Shown one piece after another: positions 26,979 through 36,070 of a DNA stretch of 64,000 nt (its first letter is position 1; each line of letters begins with the position of its first letter). The stretch lies in the NCBI RefSeq assembly GCF_001612635.1, contig NZ_BDAV01000011.1:429360-493359 (forward strand). Direction: 5' to 3'. The notes under the pieces are model-generated. The model was not told the origin of the DNA, ran no database searches, and was given only the letters and a program-made list of their open reading frames with translations. Made by a program: the position numbers and the translations under genes. Source of the stretch: Nocardia africana NBRC 100379. Lineage in GTDB: Bacteria > Actinomycetota > Actinomycetes > Mycobacteriales > Mycobacteriaceae.

Positions 26979-27058
26979 AGCTACTCCGTGTTCGTGTTTG
27001 TCTCCCGTTGCGGCACTGAGTGCCTGGGATCTGGAACTGCAAGCAATGTGCACACAGT

Positions 27059-27073
27059 ATGAATCTTGTTCCA
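27059..27073. promoter_or_regulatory. Candidate AldR box 1 (weak)
   Basis: ATGAATCTTGTTCCA in the ald-aldR intergenic region matches about 9 of 15 positions of the perfect dyad GTGAATAATATTCAC found at 27901. It is close to the ald promoter side. Weak alone, but supported by the stronger box 17 bp further on. Confidence 0.35.
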
Positions 27074-27089
27074 CAATGCGGCGTTTTGC

Positions 27090-27104
27090 GTGAGTAAAAT
27101 TCTG
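27090..27104. promoter_or_regulatory. Candidate AldR box 2
   Basis: GTGAGTAAAATTCTG matches 11 of 15 positions of the dyad at 27901-27915 and sits 12 bp before the aldR start codon. Lrp/AsnC proteins bind 15-bp AT-cored imperfect dyads in arrays, so this is a reasonable operator for control of ald and aldR. Confidence 0.5.
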
Positions 27105-27116
27105 TAAGATCGCGGA

Positions 27117-27653
27117 ATGGTGAACTATTCTTCAGAATCGGGTCGATCTGGCGTGGCCGCGGTGAAGGATCTTCGACGCAGGAGCGCGCTCGACGACGTC
27201 GATCTGCTCATTCTCGAGCAACTGGCCCGCAATGCGCGGACCCCGAACAACGCCCTCGCCGAACACGCAGGAATCGCTCCGTCTACGTGCCATGCCAGGC
27301 TCCGGTCGCTGATCGAACGCGGCGTCATTCGCGGTTTCCACGCCGACATCGATCCGGCCGCGCTCGGGCGCGAACTTCAGGCGATGATCGCCGTCCGCGT
27401 TCAAACCAGCGCGCGCAAAGACCTGCAACGTATCGCTCTCGGTCTGTTGTCCCTGGAGGAGGTGATGAACGTGTACTTCATCGCCGGCGTCGACGACTAC
27501 CTGGTTCATGTCGCTACGCCGAACAGCGAAGGGCTTCGCAACTTCGTCCTCGAACATCTGAGCGCGCATCCGGCCGTTGCGACCACCCAGACGATCCTGA
27601 TCTTCGAACACATGCAGCCCCGTGCTCTCGGAGCCGAGCGCGCCGACGCATAG
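27117..27653 (+). CDS. aldR: Lrp/AsnC family regulator AldR
   Basis: A 178-residue feast/famine regulator. The N-terminal AsnC-type HTH spans about residues 22-70 (LDDVDLLILEQLARNAR ... STCHARLRSLIERG), followed by the RAM ligand-binding domain (about 90-165) that senses amino acids. Divergent placement next to ald is the arrangement of mycobacterial aldR, which activates ald in response to alanine. It starts at ATG 27117, 12 bp after a candidate operator. It probably also controls the permease-alr operon downstream, which has a better copy of the same motif. Confidence 0.92.
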   Translation: MVNYSSESGRSGVAAVKDLRRRSALDDVDLLILEQLARNARTPNNALAEHAGIAPSTCHARLRSLIERGVIRGFHADIDPAALGRELQAMIAVRVQTSARKDLQRIALGLLSLEEVMNVYFIAGVDDYLVHVATPNSEGLRNFVLEHLSAHPAVATTQTILIFEHMQPRALGAERADA

Positions 27654-27900
27654 TGCGAAACGTTTGCCCTGCTGTCGTATTCAGCGGCGAGAGGAGAGAT
27701 GCAGGTCCTGGTCGGCGCTCGGAACCCGCGGTTCTCCGGCTTCGATCGATGATCTTGTCGACGCCGCACCCTGCCGGCTTCGACACGCTTCGTCTCGTCG
27801 ACCCGGTCCGCGCTCACCGGAAGAGCTGAAATGTCCGGATGCCGGTTCCGATCATCGACGTGAAGATCCTTCGGCGCATACAGTCAATCCGGCTAGAGAT

Positions 27901-27915
27901 GTGAATAATATTCAC
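27901..27915. promoter_or_regulatory. Perfect 15-bp dyad upstream of the permease-alr operon
   Basis: GTGAATAATATTCAC is a perfect palindrome around a central A, about 220 bp before the permease start and AT-rich in a GC-rich context. Size and core composition fit an Lrp/AsnC-type site, and a degenerate version precedes aldR. The rest of the 27654-28132 gap shows no gene. Confidence 0.6.
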
Positions 27916-28132
27916 GATATTTGCCTTCTATAGAATTTCCATCGAGAACATGGACCGTCTGGCGAAGGAAAGCCATACTCGTCTGCGGTGATCGAGGTCA
28001 CAGTCGTGAGTGCTCGCCGGCGAGGCCGGTAGCTGCACCGCTGGAGGATCGGCGACTCCGGCATCTTCGGCGTCGTCCTGACCGATCTCAGTGGCCGATC
28101 GCTGTCGAATGACGACTCGGAGGAACTCGCAC

Positions 28133-29593
28133 ATGTCACACACCTATGGGGAAAGGGTAGGCGCCGACGCTGTAACCGGCTCCGAACCTCCCCCCGTGAA
28201 CGCCGTAGACCGCGAAGGGTATGCGCGCGGACTGAACTCTCGAACGATTCAAATGATCGCGATCGGGGGTGCGATCGGGACAGGCTTGTTCTACGGTACC
28301 GGTGGCGCAATCGAGCAAGCGGGTCCGGCATTGATACTTGTGTACCTCGCGGCTGGCGCAGTGGTATTCATCATTATGAGAGCGCTCGGCGAGTTGCTGA
28401 CGTACCGGCCGGTATCGGGGAGTTTTGCCGAATATGCGAACGAGTTTCTAGGGCCGTTCGCGGGATTCGTCACCGGCTGGACCTACTGGGTGGTGTGGGT
28501 TAGTACGTGCATGGCCGAAATCACGGTGGCCGGCAAGTATATGCAGTACTGGTTCGACATCCCGGCCTGGATCACCGCCCTCGTCGTGCTGGGTGTCTTG
28601 TTCGCCGCGAACCTCATCTCCGTGCGTCTGTTCGGAGAGGGTGAGTTCTGGTTCTCCGCAGTCAAGGTTACCGCCATCATTGCGATGATCGGTATCGGAA
28701 TCGGCGTTCTGACAATAGGATTCGGTCACGCGCCACACCCGGCTGTCACCAATCTGTGGGCCGACGGGGGTGTATTTCCCACCGGCGTCGGCCCGGCGAT
28801 GCTGAGCCTGCAGATCGTGATGTTCGCTTATGTCGGGGTCGAGCTCGTCGGTGTCACCGCCGGAGAGGCCGACAATCCGCGCCGCACACTCCGGAAAGCG
28901 ATCAATACGTTGCCGCTTCGCATCGGCTTGTTCTACATCGGTGCCCTTGTCGTCATCATGTCGGTCTCCAGCTGGCGCACCTTCCATGGGGGCCGGAGCC
29001 CTTTTGTGGAGGTATTCGAACAAATAGGGGTCCCGGGCGCGGCGGGCATCATCAATTTTGTGCTGTTGACAGCCGCCCTGTCATCGTGCAATTCGGGAAT
29101 TTACTCCACCGGTCGAATGCTGCGTACCCTGTCACTGCGGAAGGAAGCCCCCGCCGGATTGAGCCGAATAAGCTCTCGGGCGGTCCCCGCATCCGGAATC
29201 ACCGTTTCTGCGGCCGTCATGGTCGCCGGGGTAGTCGTGAACATCATTTCCCCGGACAAGGCATTCGCCTACATCACCTCGGTATCGACTATCGGGATCA
29301 TCGCGGTGTGGGGCGTCATCCTCGTTTGCCATCTCATCTATCGGCGCCGTGTTGAGCGAAAACTCGTGCCGGCCGGCGACTACCGCCTGCCCGCGGCGCG
29401 GATCACCGCGCCGGCCGCACTGGGCTTCCTCGGTCTGGTCCTGGTGATACTGCTACTTACCGACAGCGGTCGTACCGCCGTGGCCGCCGGTCTGGTGTGG
29501 ACTGTGCTGGTCTGCGCCGGTTACATGGTGATGCAGCGGGTGTCGACACCAGCCGCCTCCTCCACGGTCGTCGCGGTCGAGGAGGCGGAATGA
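28133..29593 (+). CDS. APC-family amino-acid permease (alanine/D-alanine type)
   Basis: A 486-residue, about twelve-span transporter of the amino acid-polyamine-organocation family. RGLNSRTIQMIAIGGAIGTGL is the family signature, and the sequence is closest in style to CycA/AnsP/GabP transporters. The ATG at 28133 has GGAGGA 8 bases upstream; an earlier frame start at 28091 does not. Its stop overlaps the alr start (ATGA), so uptake and racemisation are coupled. With alr and ald it suggests import of D- or L-alanine for use as carbon or nitrogen source. Substrate is inferred from context. Confidence 0.93.
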   Translation: MSHTYGERVGADAVTGSEPPPVNAVDREGYARGLNSRTIQMIAIGGAIGTGLFYGTGGAIEQAGPALILVYLAAGAVVFIIMRALGELLTYRPVSGSFAEYANEFLGPFAGFVTGWTYWVVWVSTCMAEITVAGKYMQYWFDIPAWITALVVLGVLFAANLISVRLFGEGEFWFSAVKVTAIIAMIGIGIGVLTIGFGHAPHPAVTNLWADGGVFPTGVGPAMLSLQIVMFAYVGVELVGVTAGEADNPRRTLRKAINTLPLRIGLFYIGALVVIMSVSSWRTFHGGRSPFVEVFEQIGVPGAAGIINFVLLTAALSSCNSGIYSTGRMLRTLSLRKEAPAGLSRISSRAVPASGITVSAAVMVAGVVVNIISPDKAFAYITSVSTIGIIAVWGVILVCHLIYRRRVERKLVPAGDYRLPAARITAPAALGFLGLVLVILLLTDSGRTAVAAGLVWTVLVCAGYMVMQRVSTPAASSTVVAVEEAE

Positions 29594-30780
29594 GGCGCTC
29601 AGCTCCACCATCCGCGATCGATCCTCATGAACCACCAGCCGCAGCCTCGACCGAAATGGTGATCGATCTCGATGCGATCACCCACAACGTCGGTGTTCTC
29701 CGGGAGCGCGCGGGCCAAGCCTCGATCATGGCCGTGGTCAAAGCCGACGGCTACAACCACGGCGCCGTGCCTGTCGCCTGGGCTGCGCTACGTGCCGGTG
29801 CAACCGAATTGGGCGTTACGAGCGTGACGGAGGCGCTGGCGCTGCGCGGCGCCGGAATCACCGCGCCGATCCTTGCATGGCTGCATACGCCCGACGCGGA
29901 CTTCGACTCGGCTCTCACGGCCGGAGTCGAACTGGCGGTGGCGTCGCCACGGCACTTGGCCTCGATTTGTGCGGCGGTCCGGCGTACCGGCATCACAGCA
30001 ACCGTATCGGTCAAGATCGACACCGGTTTGAATAGAAACGGAGTCGCTGCTCATGAATACGAACAGCTGCTGGCCGATTTGAGTCGAGCAGATGCGGCGG
30101 ACGCCGTTCGATTTCGAGGCCTGTTCACCCACCTATCGCATGCCGACGAACCTTGCCACCCGTCGATCGAGGTCCAGCGTGAACGGCTCACTGCCGCCGA
30201 ATCGCAGGCGCGTCGGCGTCGCCTGCGCCCGGAGATTGTTCACATATCGAATTCGGCTGCCACGTTGACCAGACCTGATTTGACCTTCGACATGGTGCGT
30301 CCGGGCATCGCAATGTATGGACTGAGCCCGTTCCCGCGGATGGGCTCGTTCGGGTTGCGCCCGGCGATGACGGTGCGGACGCAGGTCGCGCTGGTCAAGC
30401 GGATCTCTGCCGGTGAGGGTGTTTCGTACGGACACCGGTGGACCGCCGCCGAGGACACGACCATCGCCTTGCTTCCGATCGGATATGCCGACGGCCTGCC
30501 CCGCGCTCTCAGCGGTCGTTTCGATGCACAGATCGGGTCACGCCGATATCCCAGTGTCGGCAGGGTCTGCATGGATCAGACGGTTATCGAGTTGGGTCCT
30601 CGCAGCGATGTCCGGGAGGGAGACACCGCGGTGCTGCTCGGCCCCGGAAACAATGGTGAACCCACCGCTCAATCTTGGGCCGACGTGCTCGACACCATCC
30701 ATTACGAAATCGTCACCGGAATCTGGGGGCGCGTACAACGCAAGTATGTCGGGAACAATGACCATCTGCGTATCGATTGA
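29590..30780 (+). CDS. alr: Alanine racemase
   Basis: A 396-residue PLP enzyme interconverting L- and D-alanine. The cofactor lysine is residue 51 in VVKADGYNHGA, and the catalytic tyrosine of the second subunit face is about residue 280 in GVSYGHRW. VCMDQTVIELG and the AMYGLSP segment are also typical. The ATG overlaps the permease stop. A catabolic copy linked to permease and ald is likely, since a biosynthetic alr usually lies beside cell-wall or tsaE genes, but I cannot see the rest of the genome. Confidence 0.95.
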   Translation: MRRSAPPSAIDPHEPPAAASTEMVIDLDAITHNVGVLRERAGQASIMAVVKADGYNHGAVPVAWAALRAGATELGVTSVTEALALRGAGITAPILAWLHTPDADFDSALTAGVELAVASPRHLASICAAVRRTGITATVSVKIDTGLNRNGVAAHEYEQLLADLSRADAADAVRFRGLFTHLSHADEPCHPSIEVQRERLTAAESQARRRRLRPEIVHISNSAATLTRPDLTFDMVRPGIAMYGLSPFPRMGSFGLRPAMTVRTQVALVKRISAGEGVSYGHRWTAAEDTTIALLPIGYADGLPRALSGRFDAQIGSRRYPSVGRVCMDQTVIELGPRSDVREGDTAVLLGPGNNGEPTAQSWADVLDTIHYEIVTGIWGRVQRKYVGNNDHLRID

Positions 30781-31156
30781 ATGGATCTGAAAGCTCCTCG
30801 GCGCAGCCCCGGTCGATCCAATTCGGCCAGGTGGTTACTTCGGGCTGATGCCTGCAGCGCCACCGGGACACCCCGCAACAGGACATGCAGCACCGCGCCT
30901 CGACCGGAGTACGCGGCGGCCACCGCACATGAGTAGGCGGTCGGCTCAGAGACGCGAGAGCAGGTGCGGCGGGTTCAGAACGATTCGTCTCAGACGAGAC
31001 AATGCCAGTCGCTCCGGGAGGGTGTCGAGCAGCTGGCCGAGCGTGAGGTTCCCGCCTTCTTGGGGTGCTCCGAGGGTGGCCCGATCGCCAGGAGCATGGG
31101 ATGGGCTTGTCCGGTCACGGGCCTTGTCTGATGGTGTCTGCGGCTGTGTGGATCCG
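30781..31156. other. Convergent intergenic region, no gene recognised
   Basis: The 375 bp between alr (plus) and the VOC gene (minus) hold no supported gene. A minus-strand frame around 30946-31060 ends in a protein-like stretch (LTLGQLLDTLPERLALSRL), possibly the tail of a lost gene. Confidence 0.3.
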
Positions 31157-31585
31157 TCAATCCGCTGAGGGGGCTGCGGCGTTGATTCGTTGCCATTGGG
31201 CTTTGTCCCACTCGACGTACTCGATCTGGACTTCTGGGGTGAGTCGAGCTGTGAGGTTGCGTCCCGTTGGCACGGTCTGTGGCTCTCGAACGATGTCGGC
31301 GCCCGATGTGAGCAGCGCGGCATGGAATTGATCGAGATCGTCGACGATCACCGTGGCCTGGGTTGCGCGGTATGGGGCAAGAATCGTGTCATCGCCGGCG
31401 ACGATGAGGATCTGCCCGATCGAGGCCAAGCGGAGTCCGTTGGGCATGTCGAACTGCATGCCCACCCGAACGCCGGTCGCGGCGGTCAGGGCTGCCGTGG
31501 TGGTTTCGAGGTTGGACGTATAGACCCTGGCATAGGTGCGCAATACCTGCATGGCCGAGATGAACGCTGGTGTCTCGGCTGGCAT
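31157..31585 (-). CDS. VOC-family (glyoxalase-like) protein
   Basis: A 142-residue vicinal-oxygen-chelate protein. The beta-alpha-beta-beta-beta units are visible around ARVYTSNLETTTAALTAATG in the first half and ATVIVDDLDQFHAALLTSGAD in the second. The usual metal-binding His/Glu are mostly replaced, so it may be a binding protein instead of an enzyme, like many drug-binding or resistance-type VOC proteins. An alternative start at 31552 is possible, and neither start has a clear ribosome site. Substrate unknown. The DNA just downstream of its start codon region is transposon debris. Confidence 0.8.
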   Translation of the reverse strand: MPAETPAFISAMQVLRTYARVYTSNLETTTAALTAATGVRVGMQFDMPNGLRLASIGQILIVAGDDTILAPYRATQATVIVDDLDQFHAALLTSGADIVREPQTVPTGRNLTARLTPEVQIEYVEWDKAQWQRINAAAPSAD

Positions 31586-31616
31586 TCCGTGTCGGGCTGC
31601 TGTCTTGCTCGGGGTG

Positions 31617-31763
31617 TCAGTCCGTCCTCGGTCGGCTTGCCGCGGCGGGCTTTTGCCGTTGACGGTAGGACTTGCCCTCGACGACGAGTTCGTAGGCCGC
31701 CGATTGCAGCCGGTCCATCGCAGACTGCGCCAGCAGCGGGTCGGCCATCATGGTCAGGATCTC
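31617..31763 (-). pseudogene. istB: IS21-type helper ATPase (IstB) C-terminal fragment
   Basis: The minus-strand frame reads EILTMMADPLLAQSAMDRL, then AAYELVVEGKSYRQRQKP and a stop, the characteristic tail of IstB-like transposition helper proteins. Nothing upstream (31764 onward) continues it. It is the last ~48 codons of a deleted IS21-family element. Confidence 0.75.
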
Positions 31764-32535
31764 GGGGGTTCGCGGTCGCGGTGATCACGGTTTCCGTTAC
31801 GCGCCGTCCAGGCCGATCCGACAGCGCGCCGCTATGTTCCAGGCTCCGCAGGCTTATCCGTGCGCGCGGTGCCGTTGTGCCAGCAGGCCGAGGATCCACA
31901 GAATGAACAGTGCACTGCCGGACAAGATGCGCGTCAGGGTCGATGTCTGTGATTGCTGCCGACAAAGCGCTCAGAATCGTGGGATCGTGGACAGGGTCGC
32001 CGGTCTCGAAGACTTCGGTGAGCATGACGGTGGCGTCGCCACAGACTGATTTGCTGGACTTCGCTGACCAGTTCATCAGGGGTGCGTCCCGGGAGAACGC
32101 GGCCGTCGAGATCGATGCTGATCGGGGCAGGGATAGCGTCGATCCGCGTCGTCGTGGCGTGCACCTGTGGGATTGACCGTGTTGTGCAGCATCGGATCGA
32201 ACGTGGCAAGCTCGCGCCCGTTCCTCGGCGCTGGCGGCGCGCGTAGCGGCGCACTGTCTTGTCGTCCAGATCGAGCGCCCGGCAGATTGCGGTACGCCCG
32301 ATTCCTCTGTCTCGCAATGCATGCGACCCCAGGATGTGGGAGGTTTCGGCAAATCGACCCAGTCCCAGTGTGTTTCACCCCTGCCAGGTGCGGGATCACC
32401 GCGTTCGGTCGCGGTCCGGCAGTCTGACGCACCGGCCGCAACACCTCGGCGACGGCCCGCAACAGCATCCGCGCGGTGCGGGTGCGGGCCGAGCTTTTCC
32501 ACTTGGATGTCTGTCGGCCGTTCGGGCCGGATGGG
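31764..32535 (-). pseudogene. Degenerate coding debris, possible transposase HTH
   Basis: Minus-strand frames in this block contain protein-like pieces in different phases. One has a DRGIGRTAICRALDLDDKTVRRYAR helix-turn-helix (broken after 20 residues here: TAICRALDLDDKTVRRYAR) as in ISL3-type transposases. Another has SIDLDGRVLPGRTPDELVSE, and a third CGDATVMLTEVFETGDPVHD. No frame is intact across the block. I read it as a mosaic of IS and host gene fragments. Confidence 0.35.
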
Positions 32536-32539
32536 TCAG

Positions 32540-33092
32540 GTGGGGCCGGTTGTGGCGGCGCGTAGCCGATTATGTTGTGCCACAACGTGAGCCATTCGTG
32601 GGACCGGGGCCAGTGGCTGGGGAGGTGCAGGATGGAGCGGCGTTGCGGGCGCGCCGGCCGGGCGGGGATGTTGGCGAGTTTGCGGCGCAGGGTGGCGCCG
32701 CGGGCGCGGCCATGGGGACCGTCGGCGAGGATGCCGGTCGCGTAGCCGCATTCCGGCGATAACGGGGAGCGGCCAGATCCGTGCTCAGGTAGCCGCGAAC
32801 GGTGAAAGCCCCTTGCGGAGAATCTGTTTCCCGGCGATCTTGGTGTGCCCGTAGGAGGCGCCCTGTTTCTGATGGCCGTAGACCGGCCGCAGCAGCGAGC
32901 CGATATCGACGAAAATCGCACCGCCGCGCCGGGCAGCAGATCGGTGCGGACGGCCGGCGCCGTCAGGTGCTCGCGCACCACGGATTCCAACTGTTTGACA
33001 TGACCGAAACTGGACTCCGGCAACAAGGTTCCCACCGTCGAGGGCGCATACACACCGTCGAACAACTCGGTCATCCCGCCGCTGCGGTTCAT
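32540..33092 (-). pseudogene. Internally deleted, frameshifted IS1380-family transposase
   Basis: The N-terminus MNRSGGMTELFDGVYAPST is in one frame. The catalytic-region start VDIGSLLRPVYGHQKQGAS, then YGHTKIAGKQILRKG, is in a second frame. It jumps at VIAGMRLR straight to the C-terminal signature (GRARGATLRRKLANIPAR and LHLPSHWP). More than half of the usual ~460 residues are missing in the middle. The element is a dead relic with a defined internal deletion. Confidence 0.75.
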
Positions 33093-33137
33093 TACAGTGC
33101 GAGTCGCTCTTATCGGGACAGACCGCTCGACATGGTG

Positions 33138-33893
33138 TTACCTCGCGCCGATCGTTGCCCCGCCGTCGATGACGAGTGTCTGACCGGTGGTGTAGCCGTT
33201 GGTCATCAGGTGTGTGAACGCCCGCGCGATGTCCTCGGTCGAGCCGACCCGGCCCAGGGGGAGGCTCGTGGCAGCGTCAGCGAAGAACTTGTCCTGCTCA
33301 CCGGCGGACATTCCTCGCCAGAGGGGACTGCGTACCACGCCGGGGAACACCGCGTTGACTCGCACGGGCGCGAGGTCGCTGGCCGCGGCGCGGGTGAATG
33401 CTTCGATCGCGCCGAGCGCAATGGCTGCTGTGGTGAATCCCGGTGCGGGCCGGAGGATGCCGGCTCCGCCGCTGAGGGTTATCGACTGTCGCACGTACGG
33501 GAGTGCCGCTTGGACCGCGGTGACCGCGCCCCACAGACGAACGGCCAGGAAGTCCTGCATGGCCCGGATTTCGCTGTCGGGCAGTGGACCGGAAACCAAC
33601 GCATCGCCGGCGGTGAACGCGAGGTGATCATGTGAACCGACAATTTCGAAGAACTCGCGAACCGCATCCTGGTTTCGGACGTCGAGCACGTGCCCCATAG
33701 TCGAGCTGGGCAACTGCTCGAGCGCGGCAGACACCGATTCCGTTCCACGGGAAGCGATCACGAGTTCAGCACCTAGTTCGGCAGCGCGCTGCGCGGTGGT
33801 CAGTCCGATGCCCGAGCTTCCGCCGATCACCACCACCCGCTGCCCAGCGAGTTCGGTCCCGGATCGCCCTTGCTGCAGGGTCTTGCTCGTCAT
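33138..33893 (-). CDS. Atypical short-chain dehydrogenase lacking YxxxK
   Basis: A 251-residue SDR-fold protein with an intact cofactor loop GGSSGIG (residues 24-30), DVRNQD, and the C-terminal GQTLVIDGG. The catalytic region, however, reads SGGAGILRPAPGFTTAAIALGAIEAF: no Tyr-x-x-x-Lys is present and the loop is Pro/Gly-rich. Related SDRs with the same loss are found in actinobacteria and proteobacteria beside LysR genes. It may use a different mechanism or act as a binding protein. It is divergent from the LysR gene at 34000, a typical regulator-target pair. Confidence 0.88.
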   Translation of the reverse strand: MTSKTLQQGRSGTELAGQRVVVIGGSSGIGLTTAQRAAELGAELVIASRGTESVSAALEQLPSSTMGHVLDVRNQDAVREFFEIVGSHDHLAFTAGDALVSGPLPDSEIRAMQDFLAVRLWGAVTAVQAALPYVRQSITLSGGAGILRPAPGFTTAAIALGAIEAFTRAAASDLAPVRVNAVFPGVVRSPLWRGMSAGEQDKFFADAATSLPLGRVGSTEDIARAFTHLMTNGYTTGQTLVIDGGATIGAR

Positions 33894-33986
33894 GTCGTGG
33901 TCGCCCTTCTCGAAAGATCAACGATTGCTGCACCAGCTTCCTGGTCAAGTGCCGCACCGGTCCAAGACTTCTTCGGAACATCGGCG

Positions 33987-34001
33987 ATACCCTGTAGGTA
34001 T
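33987..34001. promoter_or_regulatory. LysR-type T-N11-A dyad over the lysR start codon
   Basis: ATACC-N5-GGTAT (33987-33991 and 33997-34001) is a perfect dyad of the T-N11-A type used by LysR proteins. It covers the start codon of the LysR gene and lies about 95 bp from the divergent SDR start. It fits autorepression plus control of the SDR. Confidence 0.6.
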
Positions 34002-34842
34002 GGCAAGTGGGTTCGATCTGCGGAAGTTGCGCTATTTCGTTGCCGTAGCCGAAGCGGGAAACTTCACTCGTGCGGCGGTCTCGCTCCACATCGCGCAGCC
34101 GGTGTTGAGCCGTCAGATCAAGGAATTGGAACGCGAACTCGGCGGCCCCCTTTTCGTTCGGCACCCGCGTCGGCTGGAATTGACCCCCGCCGGGAGGAAG
34201 CTCCTCACGGACGGACGGCGGCTGCTGACCTCTGCGACACGCCTGACCGACGACGTGCGCGGCATCGCCACGGGGACACGAAGTCTCACCGTCGGGCACC
34301 ACCGGGCCATCGCGCTCCGTCAGACGGTCCTGGCGTTCCAGCACAAACACTCCGGCATCGACGTAACCGTCGTGCCCCTGGACCACGACAGCGAGACACA
34401 CGCGGTGCTGTCGGGCGCGGTGGACGTGGCCGTCGTCTGCCCGTCCTCTCCACCAGCAGATGTGGCCTCGACCGTGCTCTGGCAGGAACCGACGATGGCA
34501 GCACTGTCCACCGGTCATGAACTGGCGCAACGACCAACGCTGACACTCGCCGACCTTGCACCGTTCAACCGCGCCCGCTTCGACTCAACACGTCCTGACG
34601 GCCGCGCGCTCCGTGACGCCGACGACCGGCTCGATCTGCTGGCGAACAGCTCGGCTGTCCATCTGGCTCCGGCCCTGGCCGCGCGGCGCTACCACCACCC
34701 CGACGTGACGTTCATCCCCGTCACCGACGCACCTCCCACTCCGATCCTCGCCGTCTGGGACAACGACCGCCAGTCACGACTCATCGTCGACTTCACAGCA
34801 GCCGCGCTCGAGGTACACAACGCTACGACCAGCAACAACTAG
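34000..34842 (+). CDS. LysR family transcriptional regulator
   Basis: A 280-residue LysR protein. The winged HTH is at residues 6-65 (LRKLRYFVAVAEAGNFTRAA, then IAQPVLSRQIKELERELG) and an effector-binding domain follows. The ATG at 34000 matches the usual distance to the HTH; the frame upstream runs through the divergent gene region and is not coding. It probably controls the divergent SDR at 33138-33893. The effector is unknown. Confidence 0.93.
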   Translation: MASGFDLRKLRYFVAVAEAGNFTRAAVSLHIAQPVLSRQIKELERELGGPLFVRHPRRLELTPAGRKLLTDGRRLLTSATRLTDDVRGIATGTRSLTVGHHRAIALRQTVLAFQHKHSGIDVTVVPLDHDSETHAVLSGAVDVAVVCPSSPPADVASTVLWQEPTMAALSTGHELAQRPTLTLADLAPFNRARFDSTRPDGRALRDADDRLDLLANSSAVHLAPALAARRYHHPDVTFIPVTDAPPTPILAVWDNDRQSRLIVDFTAAALEVHNATTSNN

Positions 34843-34883
34843 GTTCTGCCTCGAAGGGGATATCGGACTCCCGGTGGATCGGA

Positions 34884-34911
34884 CCCCGATAGGGCCGGCT
34901 TCCGATCGGGG
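34884..34911. terminator. Hairpin between lysR and the small exported protein gene
   Basis: CCCCGAT (34884-34890) pairs with ATCGGGG (34905-34911) around a 14-base loop, about 40 bp after the LysR stop. It is a possible terminator; no U tract. Confidence 0.35.
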
Positions 34912-35050
34912 CGCTCCGGCCTTCGAATGGAATGGCGAACGCGTGAGCGCGGGCAAACGGTTGGGCGCGCACGGCTCCAGGTGCGCACGCGGAGAGCAAC
35001 ACATCATGGCAGGTTTCGACCCGCACAACCCTTTGCAAGGAGGACACACG

Positions 35051-35374
35051 ATGCGTAGAAGGACCTCGCTCACGCTCGCGGCGGTACCGGTGGGATTCGC
35101 GGTGATCCTCGGCGCAGCAGCCGTCTACCACTCGATGGCCAAGCCCACCCCCAGCTCGAAGGAGTACTCCGTGGTCGACAAACAGCACCCGCTCGAAGAA
35201 CCCATCGACGGCGACGGCGACCAGCCGATCATCGACGGACTCCCGCCGACCAGCGCCCACGACTTCTACGAAGATTCCCAGCCCGGCCCTGGGGCCGGCC
35301 CAGAAAATCCGGTCCCCGCCGGGCCAGGAGCGACCGACGACGGCGGTTGGACCGCGCCAGGACCCTCGAAATAG
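35051..35374 (+). CDS. Small membrane-anchored acidic Pro/Gly-rich protein
   Basis: A 107-residue protein. An Arg-rich N-terminus (MRRRTS) and one hydrophobic segment (about residues 8-27) act as signal anchor; cleavage is not obvious because no AXA site follows closely. The rest is acidic and Pro/Gly-rich (EEPIDGDGDQPIIDG, GPGAGPENPVPAGP), likely an extended extracytoplasmic tail. AAGGAGG 8 bases before the ATG strongly supports this start over an upstream in-frame one at 34874. No family recognised; a cell-wall-associated role is possible. Confidence 0.72.
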   Translation: MRRRTSLTLAAVPVGFAVILGAAAVYHSMAKPTPSSKEYSVVDKQHPLEEPIDGDGDQPIIDGLPPTSAHDFYEDSQPGPGAGPENPVPAGPGATDDGGWTAPGPSK

Positions 35375-35739
35375 CACACCGGCCACAAGCAGCGCCACGC
35401 CTCGGCCCCTAGCTCGATCCTCACCACACGGGCTGGGGCGCTCATCTGCGGCGGACCTTTCCCCGGAATCCGCCACCGATTCTAGGTCACACCCCGGCGA
35501 CCTACGCCCGCTCCCCCCCGCCGGGGCACCTCGCCGGGGCAGTGAGGTCCCTGGCATCGCCGCTCGCGCAGCCGGTTTCGGCGCGCGATCTGTGCTTGAG
35601 TGCAGCGTTCGGCGACCTCGGGGTGTGGTTGCGGACTGGCCATGTCCGGTTCGACGTGGCGCGGGCAGAACTGGTTGCCGGACGCGGCAAACGCACCCCG
35701 TGCTGGACAACAGTGCTGGTCAACCGCGTGTGACGGGGA
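35375..35739. other. Intergenic/degenerate DNA before the integrase tail
   Basis: No intact gene. The plus strand just upstream of 35740 could once have coded for the body of the integrase whose tail remains, but frames are interrupted. Confidence 0.3.
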
Positions 35740-35889
35740 GTGGCCGACAACCTCAGCGCCAGGATCACTGAGGCCGAACGCGAAGGCTGGCTGGGTGAGG
35801 CCGAAGGCCTGCGGGTCAGCCTCGCGGCAGCTACGGACAAGCTGGCTCAACTCGACAACCGTGCCCGCCAAGCCTCGACCGTCATCTTG
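35740..35889 (+). pseudogene. C-terminal tail of an actinobacterial site-specific integrase
   Basis: The frame ADNLSARITEAEREGWLGEA, then EGLRVSLAAATDKLAQLDN, matches the coiled-coil-like tail I recall from large actinobacterial tyrosine-type integrases of small mobile elements. The catalytic domain is absent and an in-frame stop lies right upstream. It is a leftover of a lost integrative element. Confidence 0.45.
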
Positions 35890-36070
35890 GACAGCCGGCG
35901 GTCGCTCACGACGGGCGCGGGTCCCCGGCCACTGCGATCCCGTCGACGAGGACCCTGGAAGTTGTGGCGCCTGGTCGTTTGCTCACCGGTGACGACCGCG
36001 GCGGCGGGACGATAAACCGGCCGTCGCCGCGGCCGATGACCGGAAATTATCGCCGTTGCCGCGGTGCCGG

